Source of the DNA: Bacteroidota bacterium
GTDB lineage: Bacteria; Bacteroidota; Bacteroidia; Flavobacteriales_D; Crocinitomicaceae
Assembly (NCBI GenBank): GCA_016866415.1
Contig: VGML01000104.1
Location: 1-7,063, forward strand
Length of the DNA: 7,063 nt
Direction of reading: 5' to 3'
The notes beneath the pieces were generated by a model that worked only from the letters and a program-made list of their open reading frames with translations, ran no database searches and was not told the DNA's origin. Positions 1 through 6,588 of this stretch are shown here, piece after piece. Positions within the stretch are counted from its first letter, which is position 1, and each line of letters starts with the position of its first letter. A program made the position numbers and the translations under genes.

Positions 1-781
1 AAAATGGAAAAGAGAAAAGTTAGCTAAATTGGGGGCTAAGCCTGAACAAGGTATTTATACGGATATGCGCGCTATTCGAACGGATGAGGTTTTAACGGAA
101 TTACATAGTGTTTATGTTGATCAATGGGATTGGGAAAAAGTCATTTCAAGTGAAGATAGAAATTTGGATTATTTAAAAGCCACTGTTTCTAAAATCTATG
201 AATCAATAAAAAGTGTGGCATTCGAATTGACTGAAAAGTATGGAATTGTGAGTGAATTACCTCCAGCAATTACGTATTTACATACCGAGGACGTTTTAGA
301 ATTATATCCGAATTTAACAGCAAAAGAACGTGAAAACGAAATTTGCAAAAAATATGGTGCTGTTTTCCTAATCGGCATCGGTGGAGTATTGGTTGATGGC
401 AAAGCCCACGACGGGAGAGCTTCAGACTATGATGACTGGTCATCTGAAACGTCGACTGGATATAGAGGACTGAATGGCGATCTTCTTCTTTGGAATCCCG
501 TTTTAAATAAAGCAATTGAAATTTCTTCCATGGGAATTCGAGTAGATAAAGAATCGCTTCTGCGCCAATTGCAAATTGCGGGCAATGAAGACCGAAAAAA
601 CTTGGATTGGCACAAAGCTTTGATTGATGGAAAATTACCTCAAACCATTGGTGGTGGAATTGGTCAATCTCGATTAGCTATGTTCCTGTTGCGAAAAAGA
701 CACATCGGGGAAGTTCAAAGTAGCGTTTGGAACTTTGACAAAGAAATTTATTCAAATGAAAATCAATTAAATATTCTATAA
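1..781 (+). CDS. asnA: Aspartate--ammonia ligase AsnA, 5' end outside window
   Basis: AsnA makes asparagine from aspartate, ammonia and ATP in the cytosol, and belongs to the class II aminoacyl-tRNA synthetase-like fold. The frame is open from base 2, where it reads KWKREKLAK, matching E. coli AsnA from about residue 75. Roughly 74 N-terminal residues therefore lie to the left of the window. Visible AsnA signatures are MRAIRTDE (with the equivalent of Arg100), SVYVDQWDWEKV (Gln116/Asp118 region), VFLIGIGG, SDYDDWS, GLNGDLLLWNPVL, ISSMGIRVD and the C-terminal QTIGGGIGQSRL, followed by HIGEVQSSVW. The 259 codons seen plus the missing part give about 333 residues, against 330 in E. coli, so the visible part looks complete and functional. 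The TTG at 29 lies inside the conserved domain and is not the start. The stop is one base before the prephenate dehydratase ATG, so the two genes probably share a transcript. Confidence 0.96.
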   Translation, partial: KWKREKLAKLGAKPEQGIYTDMRAIRTDEVLTELHSVYVDQWDWEKVISSEDRNLDYLKATVSKIYESIKSVAFELTEKYGIVSELPPAITYLHTEDVLELYPNLTAKERENEICKKYGAVFLIGIGGVLVDGKAHDGRASDYDDWSSETSTGYRGLNGDLLLWNPVLNKAIEISSMGIRVDKESLLRQLQIAGNEDRKNLDWHKALIDGKLPQTIGGGIGQSRLAMFLLRKRHIGEVQSSVWNFDKEIYSNENQLNIL

Positions 782-782
782 A

Positions 783-1613
783 ATGCGAAACGAAAATATA
801 GCTATACAAGGCTCCATTGCATCCTTTCATGATCAAGCAGCAAAAAAATTCTTCGGAAATGATATTAACATAATTGAATGTGGCTCTTTTCGAGAAGTCT
901 GCGAAAGATTGTCTAAAAATCAGGTCGATTATGGAATCATTGCAATCGAAAATAAGGTTGCCGGCACAATTCTGTTGAACTACCAATTAATTGAGCATTA
1001 TGTTTTAAATATTATAGGAGAAACTTATTTACCTGTTGAGTTGTTCCTTTTAGGAAATGAAGGAGTTACTCTGAATGATGTTCAAGAAATAATTTCCCAT
1101 CCTATGGCGCTTGGACAATGCCAAGATTTTCTATCAGGTTTGGAAGACGTGAAAATTACAGAATATAAAGACACAGCGGAATCAGCCAAATTGATTATAA
1201 AAAATCAAGATAAACATGTAGCCGTCATTGCAGGAGGTTCTGTTGTCGAACATTATGGGTTAAATAAAATATCTGAGAACATCTGTGATGAAAAAGTCAA
1301 TTTCACAAGATTTTATATCATGACTAAAGGAAATTACAATGTGGAGCATCCTAACAAGGCCTCGGTTAATTTAATTTCCCAAAGTGCGATTGGTTCATTG
1401 AGTGAAATCCTATTGGTTTTCAAAAAATACCAAATTAATTTAACTAAAATTCAAAGTGTTCCCATTCCGAACAATACTGAGCAATACATTTTTCATTTGG
1501 ATTTGGAATTCACAGATCGAAATGATTTGGAATTGGCACTTGATGCAGTGAAAATTCTTGCACAACAATTAAAAGTTCTAGGAATTTATAGATCTGCAAA
1601 ATTGATTGTTTAA
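783..1613 (+). CDS. pheA: Monofunctional prephenate dehydratase with C-terminal ACT domain
   Basis: It converts prephenate to phenylpyruvate with loss of water and CO2, the committed step to phenylalanine, in the cytosol. The 276 residues are the normal size for the stand-alone enzyme; there is no chorismate mutase domain at the N-terminus. The catalytic domain (about 5-182) shows IAIQGSIASFHDQAA at the start, DYGIIAIEN (49-57), SHPMALGQC (105-113), DTAESAK (130-136) and the key TRF motif (175-177), whose Thr is catalytic in the family. An ACT domain follows (about 193-270) with IGSLSEIL and INLTKIQS. ACT domains here usually bind phenylalanine for feedback inhibition, but the usual ESRP tetrapeptide reads QSVP (224-227). 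The ATG at 783 follows the asnA stop by one base. The next gene's ATG follows this stop by one base, which places it in the middle of an operon. Confidence 0.95.
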   Translation: MRNENIAIQGSIASFHDQAAKKFFGNDINIIECGSFREVCERLSKNQVDYGIIAIENKVAGTILLNYQLIEHYVLNIIGETYLPVELFLLGNEGVTLNDVQEIISHPMALGQCQDFLSGLEDVKITEYKDTAESAKLIIKNQDKHVAVIAGGSVVEHYGLNKISENICDEKVNFTRFYIMTKGNYNVEHPNKASVNLISQSAIGSLSEILLVFKKYQINLTKIQSVPIPNNTEQYIFHLDLEFTDRNDLELALDAVKILAQQLKVLGIYRSAKLIV

Positions 1614-1614
1614 A

Positions 1615-2526
1615 ATGAACGATAATAAGAAAATTCTAATTTCGGGTCCGTGCAGTGCCGAAACAGAAAAACAACTCATTGATACAGCTGTTCAGTTAAA
1701 AAATACTGGTTTAGTTGATTATTTAAGAGCTGGCATTTGGAAGCCTCGCACCAATCCAGGTGGATACGAAGGTGCAGGTGTCAAAGGTTTATCGTGGCTT
1801 TTAAATGCAAAAAAAGAAACAGGACTCAAAACAGCTACTGAGGTTGCAACGGGAAAACACGTCGAGGATTCATTGAATTTTGAGGTGGACCTTCTTTGGA
1901 TTGGCGCTCGCACTTCCGTTAATCCCTTCAGTGTTCAGCATGTTGCAGATGCCTTAAAGGGAACTAATGCCGTTGTTTATATTAAAAATCCTGTAAATCC
2001 GGATATTAAACTTTGGATTGGTGCATTGGAGCGCATCCAAAAAGCAGGGATTACGAATGTTGGTTTAATACATCGCGGTTTTTCTTTTTATGGAAATACA
2101 GAATTTCGAAACGCGCCTCTTTGGCAAATTCCAATCGAGATGAAGCGTCTTTTTCCTGAAATCCCCATGATTTGTGATCCTTCACACATTACAGGAGATC
2201 GCTCACGAATTTTCGAGATTTCTCAAAAAAGTTTGGATTTGGATTACGATGGTTTAATAATCGAATCGCATATTTCTCCGGATGACGCATGGACTGACAA
2301 AGCGCAACAAATTACACCTCAACAACTTAAAGTTGGTTATGAGAACTTAGTTTTAAAGTCTAAGTCTACTGATATACTTGATTTTCAATTGCAACTAGAT
2401 GAATTGAGACAACAGATTAATTTTCATGATGATGAACTTCTTTCTCTCATTCGTTCCCGCATGAATATTGCTGAAAAAATTGGAGAATTGAAGAAAAATA
2501 ATCAAGTTGGAATGAAATTCTTTTGA
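1615..2526 (+). CDS. DAHP synthase with C-terminal chorismate mutase domain cut short by a frameshift
   Basis: This is the Bacteroidota-type fusion of a KDO8PS-like DAHP synthase (phosphoenolpyruvate plus erythrose 4-phosphate to DAHP) with an AroQ-type chorismate mutase. The synthase part (about 5-245) looks intact: ISGPCSAE with metal-ligand Cys13, LRAGIWKPRTNPGG (KPRT 43-46), TEVATGKHVE, WIGARTS, VYIKNPVN, LIHRGFSFYG (His153), ICDPSHITGDRS (His191), IIESH (Glu217) and WTDKAQQ (Asp228). The mutase part begins at LDELRQQI with active-site Arg265, RSRM (Arg282) and AEKIGELKK. It then ends abruptly as NNQVGMKFF and a stop, where the family continues for about 50 more residues. Those residues are found out of frame in 2508-2645. 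About 22 bp seem lost around 2506-2510. The ORF can be extended to TTG at 1606, but ATG at 1615 is preferred because it sits one base after the dehydratase stop and just before the first conserved strand. DAHPS activity may survive; mutase activity is doubtful. Confidence 0.9.
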   Translation: MNDNKKILISGPCSAETEKQLIDTAVQLKNTGLVDYLRAGIWKPRTNPGGYEGAGVKGLSWLLNAKKETGLKTATEVATGKHVEDSLNFEVDLLWIGARTSVNPFSVQHVADALKGTNAVVYIKNPVNPDIKLWIGALERIQKAGITNVGLIHRGFSFYGNTEFRNAPLWQIPIEMKRLFPEIPMICDPSHITGDRSRIFEISQKSLDLDYDGLIIESHISPDDAWTDKAQQITPQQLKVGYENLVLKSKSTDILDFQLQLDELRQQINFHDDELLSLIRSRMNIAEKIGELKKNNQVGMKFF

Positions 2527-2645
2527 AAAGTATCGATAAAGGAACTAAACTGAATTTGAGTGAGGAATTTGTTCGTTCAATGATGGAGCTTCTTCATGTT
2601 GAAAGCATTCGATTACAAAATGAATTGAAAGAAGTACACGTTTAA
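2508..2645 (+). pseudogene. Out-of-frame remnant: C-terminal part of the chorismate mutase domain
   Basis: Read one frame back from the gene above, this stretch gives WNEILLKSIDKG, LNLSEEFVRSMMELLHVES and IRLQNELKEVHV, then TAA. That is the normal C-terminus of the AroQ chorismate mutase domain in DAHPS/CM fusions (family pattern RWNEIL...GLSEEFV...LHxESIxxQN). It has no usable start of its own: the frame is closed by TAA at 2499-2501, and the first ATG inside it leaves about 20 codons. The two frames meet at the shared bases caagttggaatg. The family normally has about seven residues between the Val and the Trp, so the missing segment is about 22 bp, which breaks the frame. It could be a real mutation or an assembly or sequencing fault. 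The downstream codons still look fully conserved, so any real loss is recent. Confidence 0.85.
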
Positions 2646-2667
2646 GTTTTAATTTTGTTGATATAAA

Positions 2668-3915
2668 ATGGAGCAATCAATTGGCGCGCTTAATAAAATA
2701 AAAGGATCTTTTCGAATTCCAGCATCCAAAAGTCATGGACAACGTGTTCTTGCTTGTTCATTTATCAATTTGAACCAAACGGTAATTCATAATTTGGGCG
2801 TTTCTGATGATGAACAAGGTTTATTGAATTTAATTTCAGATGCCGGCACAACCGTTATTTCTAAGGATGGAACGCTAATTGTTCGTGGTATTGAATTAAT
2901 GGATAGATCTGAGCTTCATTTAAACTGCCGCGAATCGGGATTAGCATCAAGGATGATAACTCCAATTCTTGCAAATGCTAATTTCACCATTGAATTAAAC
3001 GGACATGGTAGTTTGCTGAAACGACCAATGAATCAATTCGACAATATTTTGAATGAACTTGGCGTCAATTTTCAATCAAAGGATGGAAAGTTGCCTTTTC
3101 AAATTCATGGTCCTTTGAAACCACAAAATATCAAAATTGATGGTTCTCTAAGTTCTCAATTTGTAACTGGGTTGATTTTAGGTTTTGTCGCCTCGCCTTT
3201 TTTGAAAAATGAAATAATAGAAGTAGTAAACCCAACAAGTATTCCATACATAGAGCTTACTTTGGACGTATTGCGAAATTTTGGAGTTGAATTGAACTTT
3301 GAAAATAATAAAATTCAATTTGCGGGTCCATATACGTTGAAGGAAACTGAAATTGAAATCGAAGGAGATTGGAGTAGCGCTTCTTTCTTTTTAGTTGCAG
3401 CTGCAATTCTTGGCGATATTACTATTCATGGCTTAAACATTGAGTCGAAGCAAGCGGATCGAAAAATACTCGAAGCTTTGCAGGATTTTGGTGCGGAAAT
3501 TTCAATTGAAAATGGAGTTCGAATTGTCAAGAAAGAATTCAATGCTTTTAATTTTGATGCGACACATTGTCCTGATTTGTTTCCACCTTTGGCTGTATTG
3601 GCATCATTTTCTCAAGGTGAATCCAAGATTAAAGGTGTTTCCAGATTAATTCATAAAGAAAGTAATCGAGCAGTTACGATTCAGTCGGAATTAACGAAGA
3701 TGGGTGCTCAAATTTTAATTTCAGATGATGTGATGATTATTCAGGGAATTGAAAAAGCCAATGGAGCAAAAATAGATACGCATGGAGACCATCGTATTGC
3801 AATGGCTTGTGCAATCATGGCTTTAAAAGCGGACAAACCAACTGTAATTCAAAATTATGAGGTTGTCAATAAGTCTTTTCCAAGATTTTATGATTATTTA
3901 GAAAAATTGACTTAA
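2668..3915 (+). CDS. aroA: 3-phosphoshikimate 1-carboxyvinyltransferase (EPSP synthase)
   Basis: It joins shikimate 3-phosphate and phosphoenolpyruvate into EPSP, the penultimate step to chorismate. At 415 residues it is near the usual 420-430. Visible landmarks, with E. coli equivalents, are PASKSHGQR (Lys21, the SKS motif), RESGLASRM (88-96; aligns with NAGTAMRP), LKRPM (Arg119), GSLSSQF (SSQ 162-164), EGDWSSASFFLVAAAI (232-247), CPDLFPP (Asp303, the catalytic Asp313 equivalent), KESNR (330-334; KETDR in E. coli), HGDHRIAMA (DHR 374-376) and NKSFPRF (Lys402). All main substrate contacts seem present, but the loop around 88-96 is of the divergent ESGL type. Thr97 and Pro101 of E. coli appear as Leu92 and Met96. 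The ATG at 2668 is preceded by TAAA and no Shine-Dalgarno sequence. It starts 22 bp after the mutase remnant and likely ends the aromatic operon. Confidence 0.95.
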   Translation: MEQSIGALNKIKGSFRIPASKSHGQRVLACSFINLNQTVIHNLGVSDDEQGLLNLISDAGTTVISKDGTLIVRGIELMDRSELHLNCRESGLASRMITPILANANFTIELNGHGSLLKRPMNQFDNILNELGVNFQSKDGKLPFQIHGPLKPQNIKIDGSLSSQFVTGLILGFVASPFLKNEIIEVVNPTSIPYIELTLDVLRNFGVELNFENNKIQFAGPYTLKETEIEIEGDWSSASFFLVAAAILGDITIHGLNIESKQADRKILEALQDFGAEISIENGVRIVKKEFNAFNFDATHCPDLFPPLAVLASFSQGESKIKGVSRLIHKESNRAVTIQSELTKMGAQILISDDVMIIQGIEKANGAKIDTHGDHRIAMACAIMALKADKPTVIQNYEVVNKSFPRFYDYLEKLT

Positions 3916-3933
3916 CTTTTTTTTTCAGACGAA

Positions 3934-4337
3934 CTAGGCTAATGAATAGAGCATTCGAAAATCCTTCGGGCTTAAATGATAAAATCGTATGCTTTCAAAG
4001 TCAGATAAATTTTCCGCTTGCAAAAAGGAAATTGCTTCGTGATAATTTCCCTGATTCCAAGGCCCCAAACCAATGTTTTTCGCCTCTTTATTACGTGCAA
4101 TCGTAATTATATCTTTTAATGACATAAGATGTGTGATTTCAACGCCCTTTGATCTGAAAAAATCAGCTGGTGTTCGAATTGGAGAATTATTGTTCCGAGG
4201 TAAGTTATGTATAGAGGTTAAACGTGATAATTGTCGATGTCAGATTCTGTAAAATAAGAATCGTGCATATGATTTAAAAAGGTTTTAAGTGTTTCGTTGG
4301 ATGCTTGAAATTCAAATGAGTTATTAATTTCTGCCAT
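3934..4337 (-). pseudogene. Small hypothetical protein gene split by a frameshift
   Basis: I do not recognise the family. On the minus strand an ATG at 4337-4335 opens a 39-codon frame (MAEINNSFEF..., ending ESDIDNYHV) that stops at 4220-4218. A second frame is open from 4239 to the TAG at 3934-3936. It reads TSIHNLPRNNNSPIRTPADF, then RSKGVEITHLMSLKDII and finally FYHLSPKDFRMLYSLA. The two overlap only at 4218-4239, and a one-base gain or two-base loss there would join them into one protein of about 134 residues. The joined product would be soluble, with no signal peptide or membrane segment. The second part alone could start at the internal ATG at 4125 (63 residues), but the open frame runs well upstream of it, which favours a broken single gene. 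It lies 24 bp after the stop of the next minus-strand gene and was probably cotranscribed with it. Two separate small genes remain possible. Confidence 0.5.
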
Positions 4338-4361
4338 TCTCAAATTTAGAAATTAATTGGA

Positions 4362-4706
4362 TTAATTCTGTCCAATAAAGGTTTCCAATTCAACAATTTC
4401 TTTTTTTTCTTTGATTGAAGCTATCAGTCTTTCGTCGATTTCAATTTTTATTGTTTTTAATTTTTCAAATCTCCAAGCGCCAAAACCTGGCTCACATACA
4501 CTAGTTACTTCTTTCGTTTTTTCGTCAATCCACTCAATATCAATGTTTTTTATTTCTTCTAAATAGAAACCTTTTTCAGAATATCCTCTGACAGTATACA
4601 CTTTCCCAATTTCTGGTAACTTTATGAAAGTAATCCCTTCATAGAGATTAGTGTCATCGATAAATCGAATGGACTCCCCAATTTTTACATCAAATTTACT
4701 AAGCAT
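4362..4706 (-). CDS. Hypothetical protein, 114 residues
   Basis: No function can be assigned. The protein is acidic-to-neutral, soluble and predicted beta-rich in its first two thirds, with no signal peptide or membrane helix. The segment GKVYTVRGYSEKGFYLEEI (34-52), followed later by EPGFGAWRFEKL (73-84), resembles a pattern I recall in short phage and bacterial hypothetical proteins: GxxYTVR...GxxLxEI.N, then EPGFxxxRFxxL. This is from memory and needs a profile search. The C-terminal 30 residues (IKIEIDERLIASIKEKKEI) are Lys/Glu-rich and probably helical. The ATG at 4706 is followed at once by the first predicted strand, and there is no better upstream start. The gene diverges from the plus-strand hypothetical gene at 4828 across a 121-bp gap and precedes the broken small gene by 24 bp. 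Confidence 0.7.
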   Translation of the reverse strand: MLSKFDVKIGESIRFIDDTNLYEGITFIKLPEIGKVYTVRGYSEKGFYLEEIKNIDIEWIDEKTKEVTSVCEPGFGAWRFEKLKTIKIEIDERLIASIKEKKEIVELETFIGQN

Positions 4707-4827
4707 ATTTTTTTGTTCTTAAAACACGAAACGCGATAATTTCAAAAAATAACACCTGCTTAAAAGATTTAATAAAATGTTATAATTCCCGTTGAAATAC
4801 GTTTACTAAGTGGTGAAAGAAAATTAT

Positions 4828-5655
4828 ATGGCAAATCTAAAATTTGATGTTTGCAGGATATTCATTGCTCAAAAAGAATCATATTATTATTTTATTCGAA
4901 ACAATAAAGACGGAATTTATGATTCCAAAGGAATGGATCTGTCTTCATTGGTTTACTTTTTATTATTCAAATTAAGGTCATTTCGTCAAGACCATGCGGC
5001 ATATGTTAGATTGTTGCAAAAAGGAGAATTCGATTTGCGAGAAAAGCCATACTTCGACGAGAATGAATTAATTGATTTGGTGAATGATTGCCTACATGAT
5101 AAATTATTTCTATATAAAAATCGAACTGAAGAGATAGACTTGAGTCAATTGAATGAGTTTGATGAAATACAAACATTGTCATATGTTTCAAGATTTAATC
5201 CAAGAAGGAATTTTTACAATGGCTTCTGCACGGATGAATCAGGAATGAAAGACGTTTTACGAATTTTGACTCGAGAGATGAATTTTGATAATATTATGGA
5301 AAAGTTAATGGGTAATATTGAGAATTCAGATGGGCGAAAAAATATCGATCAACTCATCGAGATAGATGACCTAAAGTATTTAATTACCGGTCCTAATGGG
5401 GATTTGTGGTGTAATTTATTTATGAAAGTGAATTTGCCTGAATTTGATAAGTATCGAATTCTTTATCAGGCACAGCCATTTAAAATTTTTGAAAACAAAA
5501 AAAGTCTTGAAAGTATAGAATTAGTTCGATGCGCAATTGATGGCGTTAAGAACAATCACCAAAAAATGAAATCTCTATTTAGTAAGCTGCCGAAAGAAAT
5601 GCAGGAAAATAATGATATTCTTAATTTCTATAATTGGCACAGAGAATGCACCTAA
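4828..5655 (+). CDS. Hypothetical protein, 275 residues
   Basis: I do not recognise this protein. It appears soluble and cytoplasmic, with no signal peptide and no clear membrane helix. The start is rich in aromatics (KESYYYFIRNNKDG), then comes a helical stretch (SSLVYFLLFKLRSFRQDHAAY) and a charged middle part with many Asp, Glu and Asn. A weak motif-like segment is LITGPNGDLWCNLFMKV. The frame also holds GTG codons at 4810 and 4813, but ATG at 4828 is preferred as a Bacteroidota-like start in an A/T-rich leader. A candidate -7 box, TACGTTTA (one mismatch to TAnnTTTG), lies at 4798-4805 and fits the ATG start but not the GTG starts. Codon use and AT content look like those of the neighbours, so the long frame is probably a real gene. 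It converges on fabI with only 13 bp between the stops, and no terminator hairpin is visible there. Confidence 0.75.
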   Translation: MANLKFDVCRIFIAQKESYYYFIRNNKDGIYDSKGMDLSSLVYFLLFKLRSFRQDHAAYVRLLQKGEFDLREKPYFDENELIDLVNDCLHDKLFLYKNRTEEIDLSQLNEFDEIQTLSYVSRFNPRRNFYNGFCTDESGMKDVLRILTREMNFDNIMEKLMGNIENSDGRKNIDQLIEIDDLKYLITGPNGDLWCNLFMKVNLPEFDKYRILYQAQPFKIFENKKSLESIELVRCAIDGVKNNHQKMKSLFSKLPKEMQENNDILNFYNWHRECT

Positions 5656-5668
5656 TTTATTCACTTAT

Positions 5669-6481
5669 TTAATTCCCAAATTTCTCAATAACCTGTTGCG
5701 TCACACCTGTATTCGAAAATCCTCCGTCGTGAAAAAGGTTCTGCATCGTAACATATTTCGTTAAATCTGAAAACATGCTTATGCAGTAATCTGCACAGGC
5801 AACTGCTGGGGCATTTCCAAGTGGCGACATTTGCTCGGAGAAATTGATGAATTCTGTAAATCCTTTAATTCCTTGACCAGCCGTTGTAACGGTTGGAGAT
5901 TGAGAAATAGTGTTAACACGTACTTTGTTCTTGATTCCGTAATGATATCCAAATGAACGTGTTATCGACTCCAATAACGATTTTGCATCAGCCATGTCAT
6001 TGTAGTCAGGAAAAATGCGTTGTGCCGCAATATACGTGAGAGCTACAACCGATCCCCATTCGTTAATAGCATCGTGCTTGTAAAGCGTTGCTAATGTTTT
6101 ATGCAAAGAAATGGCAGATACGTCCATTGTTTGGTTGTAAAATTGGTAATTGCTTTCCGTATAATGTTTTCCTTTTCGAACATTTGGAGACATACCGATA
6201 GAATGCAAAACAAAATCAATTTTACCTCCAAGAATTTCCATTGATTTTGTAACCAAATTTTCAAGATCTTCAACGCTAGTGGCATCCGCAGGAATAATTT
6301 GACTTCCTGTCTTTTCAGCTAAACCATTAATTTCACCCATGCGCATAGCAATTGGAGCATTTGTCAAAACGAATTGCGCACCTTCTTCGTGGGCTCGTTC
6401 TGCAACTTTCCATGCGATTGATTGATCATTCAAAGCGCCAAAAATTATCCCTCTTTTTCCATTTAATAAGTTATTTGCCAT
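5669..6481 (-). CDS. fabI: Enoyl-[acyl-carrier-protein] reductase FabI
   Basis: FabI reduces the trans-2 double bond of enoyl-ACP with NADH, the last step of each fatty-acid elongation cycle, in the cytosol. The 270 residues fit the Bacteroidota form, which is slightly longer than the 262 of E. coli. The Rossmann start GKRGIIFGALNDQSIAW (8-24), ADATSVEDLE (65-74) and LHSIGMSPN (92-100) are the nucleotide-binding landmarks. The active-site set is Tyr150 in LTYIAAQR and Tyr160/Lys167 in DYNDMADAK, with the Y-x6-K spacing typical of FabI. The C-terminus has NLFHDGGFSNTG, close to the family's VDGGFS. ATG at 6481 gives MANNLLNGKRG, the usual family start. An upstream TTG at 6499 would overlap the candidate promoter and is not favoured. 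It is transcribed alone or with its own promoter, and converges on the hypothetical gene ending at 5655. Confidence 0.97.
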   Translation of the reverse strand: MANNLLNGKRGIIFGALNDQSIAWKVAERAHEEGAQFVLTNAPIAMRMGEINGLAEKTGSQIIPADATSVEDLENLVTKSMEILGGKIDFVLHSIGMSPNVRKGKHYTESNYQFYNQTMDVSAISLHKTLATLYKHDAINEWGSVVALTYIAAQRIFPDYNDMADAKSLLESITRSFGYHYGIKNKVRVNTISQSPTVTTAGQGIKGFTEFINFSEQMSPLGNAPAVACADYCISMFSDLTKYVTMQNLFHDGGFSNTGVTQQVIEKFGN

Positions 6482-6496
6482 CTTGTTTGTTTTGAA

Positions 6497-6504
6497 CAAA
6501 AATA
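6497..6504 (-). promoter_or_regulatory. Candidate Bacteroidota -7 promoter box for fabI
   Basis: On the minus strand the bases read TATTTTTG, a full match to the Bacteroidota -7 consensus TAnnTTTG, 15 bases before the fabI ATG. The -33 element is poor: a TTTTG lies only about 11 bases upstream, instead of near 19. Transcription from here would give a leader of only about 10 bases. In AT-rich DNA such an 8-mer can occur by chance. A short palindrome, TTGTTttgAACAA (6487-6499), overlaps the box and might be a regulator site, but this is guesswork. Confidence 0.3.
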
Positions 6505-6570
6505 TAAATAGTTGCCAAAACTAATTTTATTATTTTCATGAATGATTAACAATCCATTGTGAGATTCAAA

Positions 6571-6588
6571 AATTCTTCCCTCAGAATT
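6571..6588 (-). terminator. Weak hairpin with T tail after the DUF3817 gene
   Basis: On the minus strand AATTCT, a loop of GAGGGA and AGAATT form a perfect 6-bp stem that runs straight into further T residues (five T in total). It starts within the stop codon of the DUF3817 gene and lies between that gene and fabI, where the uvrB transcript might end. The stem has only one G/C pair, so it would be a weak terminator at best. Confidence 0.25.

Noticed and set aside
196..986. Antisense open frames across asnA and the dehydratase
   Set aside because: They lie opposite strongly conserved enzyme genes and their translations show no recognisable features.
1606..1614. TTG at 1606 as the DAHPS/CM start
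   Set aside because: It would overlap the dehydratase end; ATG at 1615 follows the stop by one base, as at the previous junction.
2499..2526. Programmed ribosomal frameshift producing full DAHPS/CM
   Set aside because: No X-XXY-YYZ slippery heptamer lies in the overlap of the two frames, and about seven conserved residues are missing at the junction, which slippage would not restore.
3440..3649. Plus-strand open frame inside aroA
   Set aside because: Out-of-frame shadow of the conserved AroA sequence.
3917..3925. Run of nine T after aroA as an intrinsic terminator
   Set aside because: I could find no convincing stem just upstream of it.
4341..4348. TAAATTTG on the minus strand as a promoter for the broken small gene
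   Set aside because: It fits TAnnTTTG but lies only three bases before the ATG and has no -33 element at the right spacing; likely chance in AT-rich DNA.
4810..4827. GTG starts for the 275-residue protein
   Set aside because: An ATG in the same frame at 4828 has an AT-rich leader and a candidate -7 box at a workable distance; the GTGs are not preceded by anything helpful.
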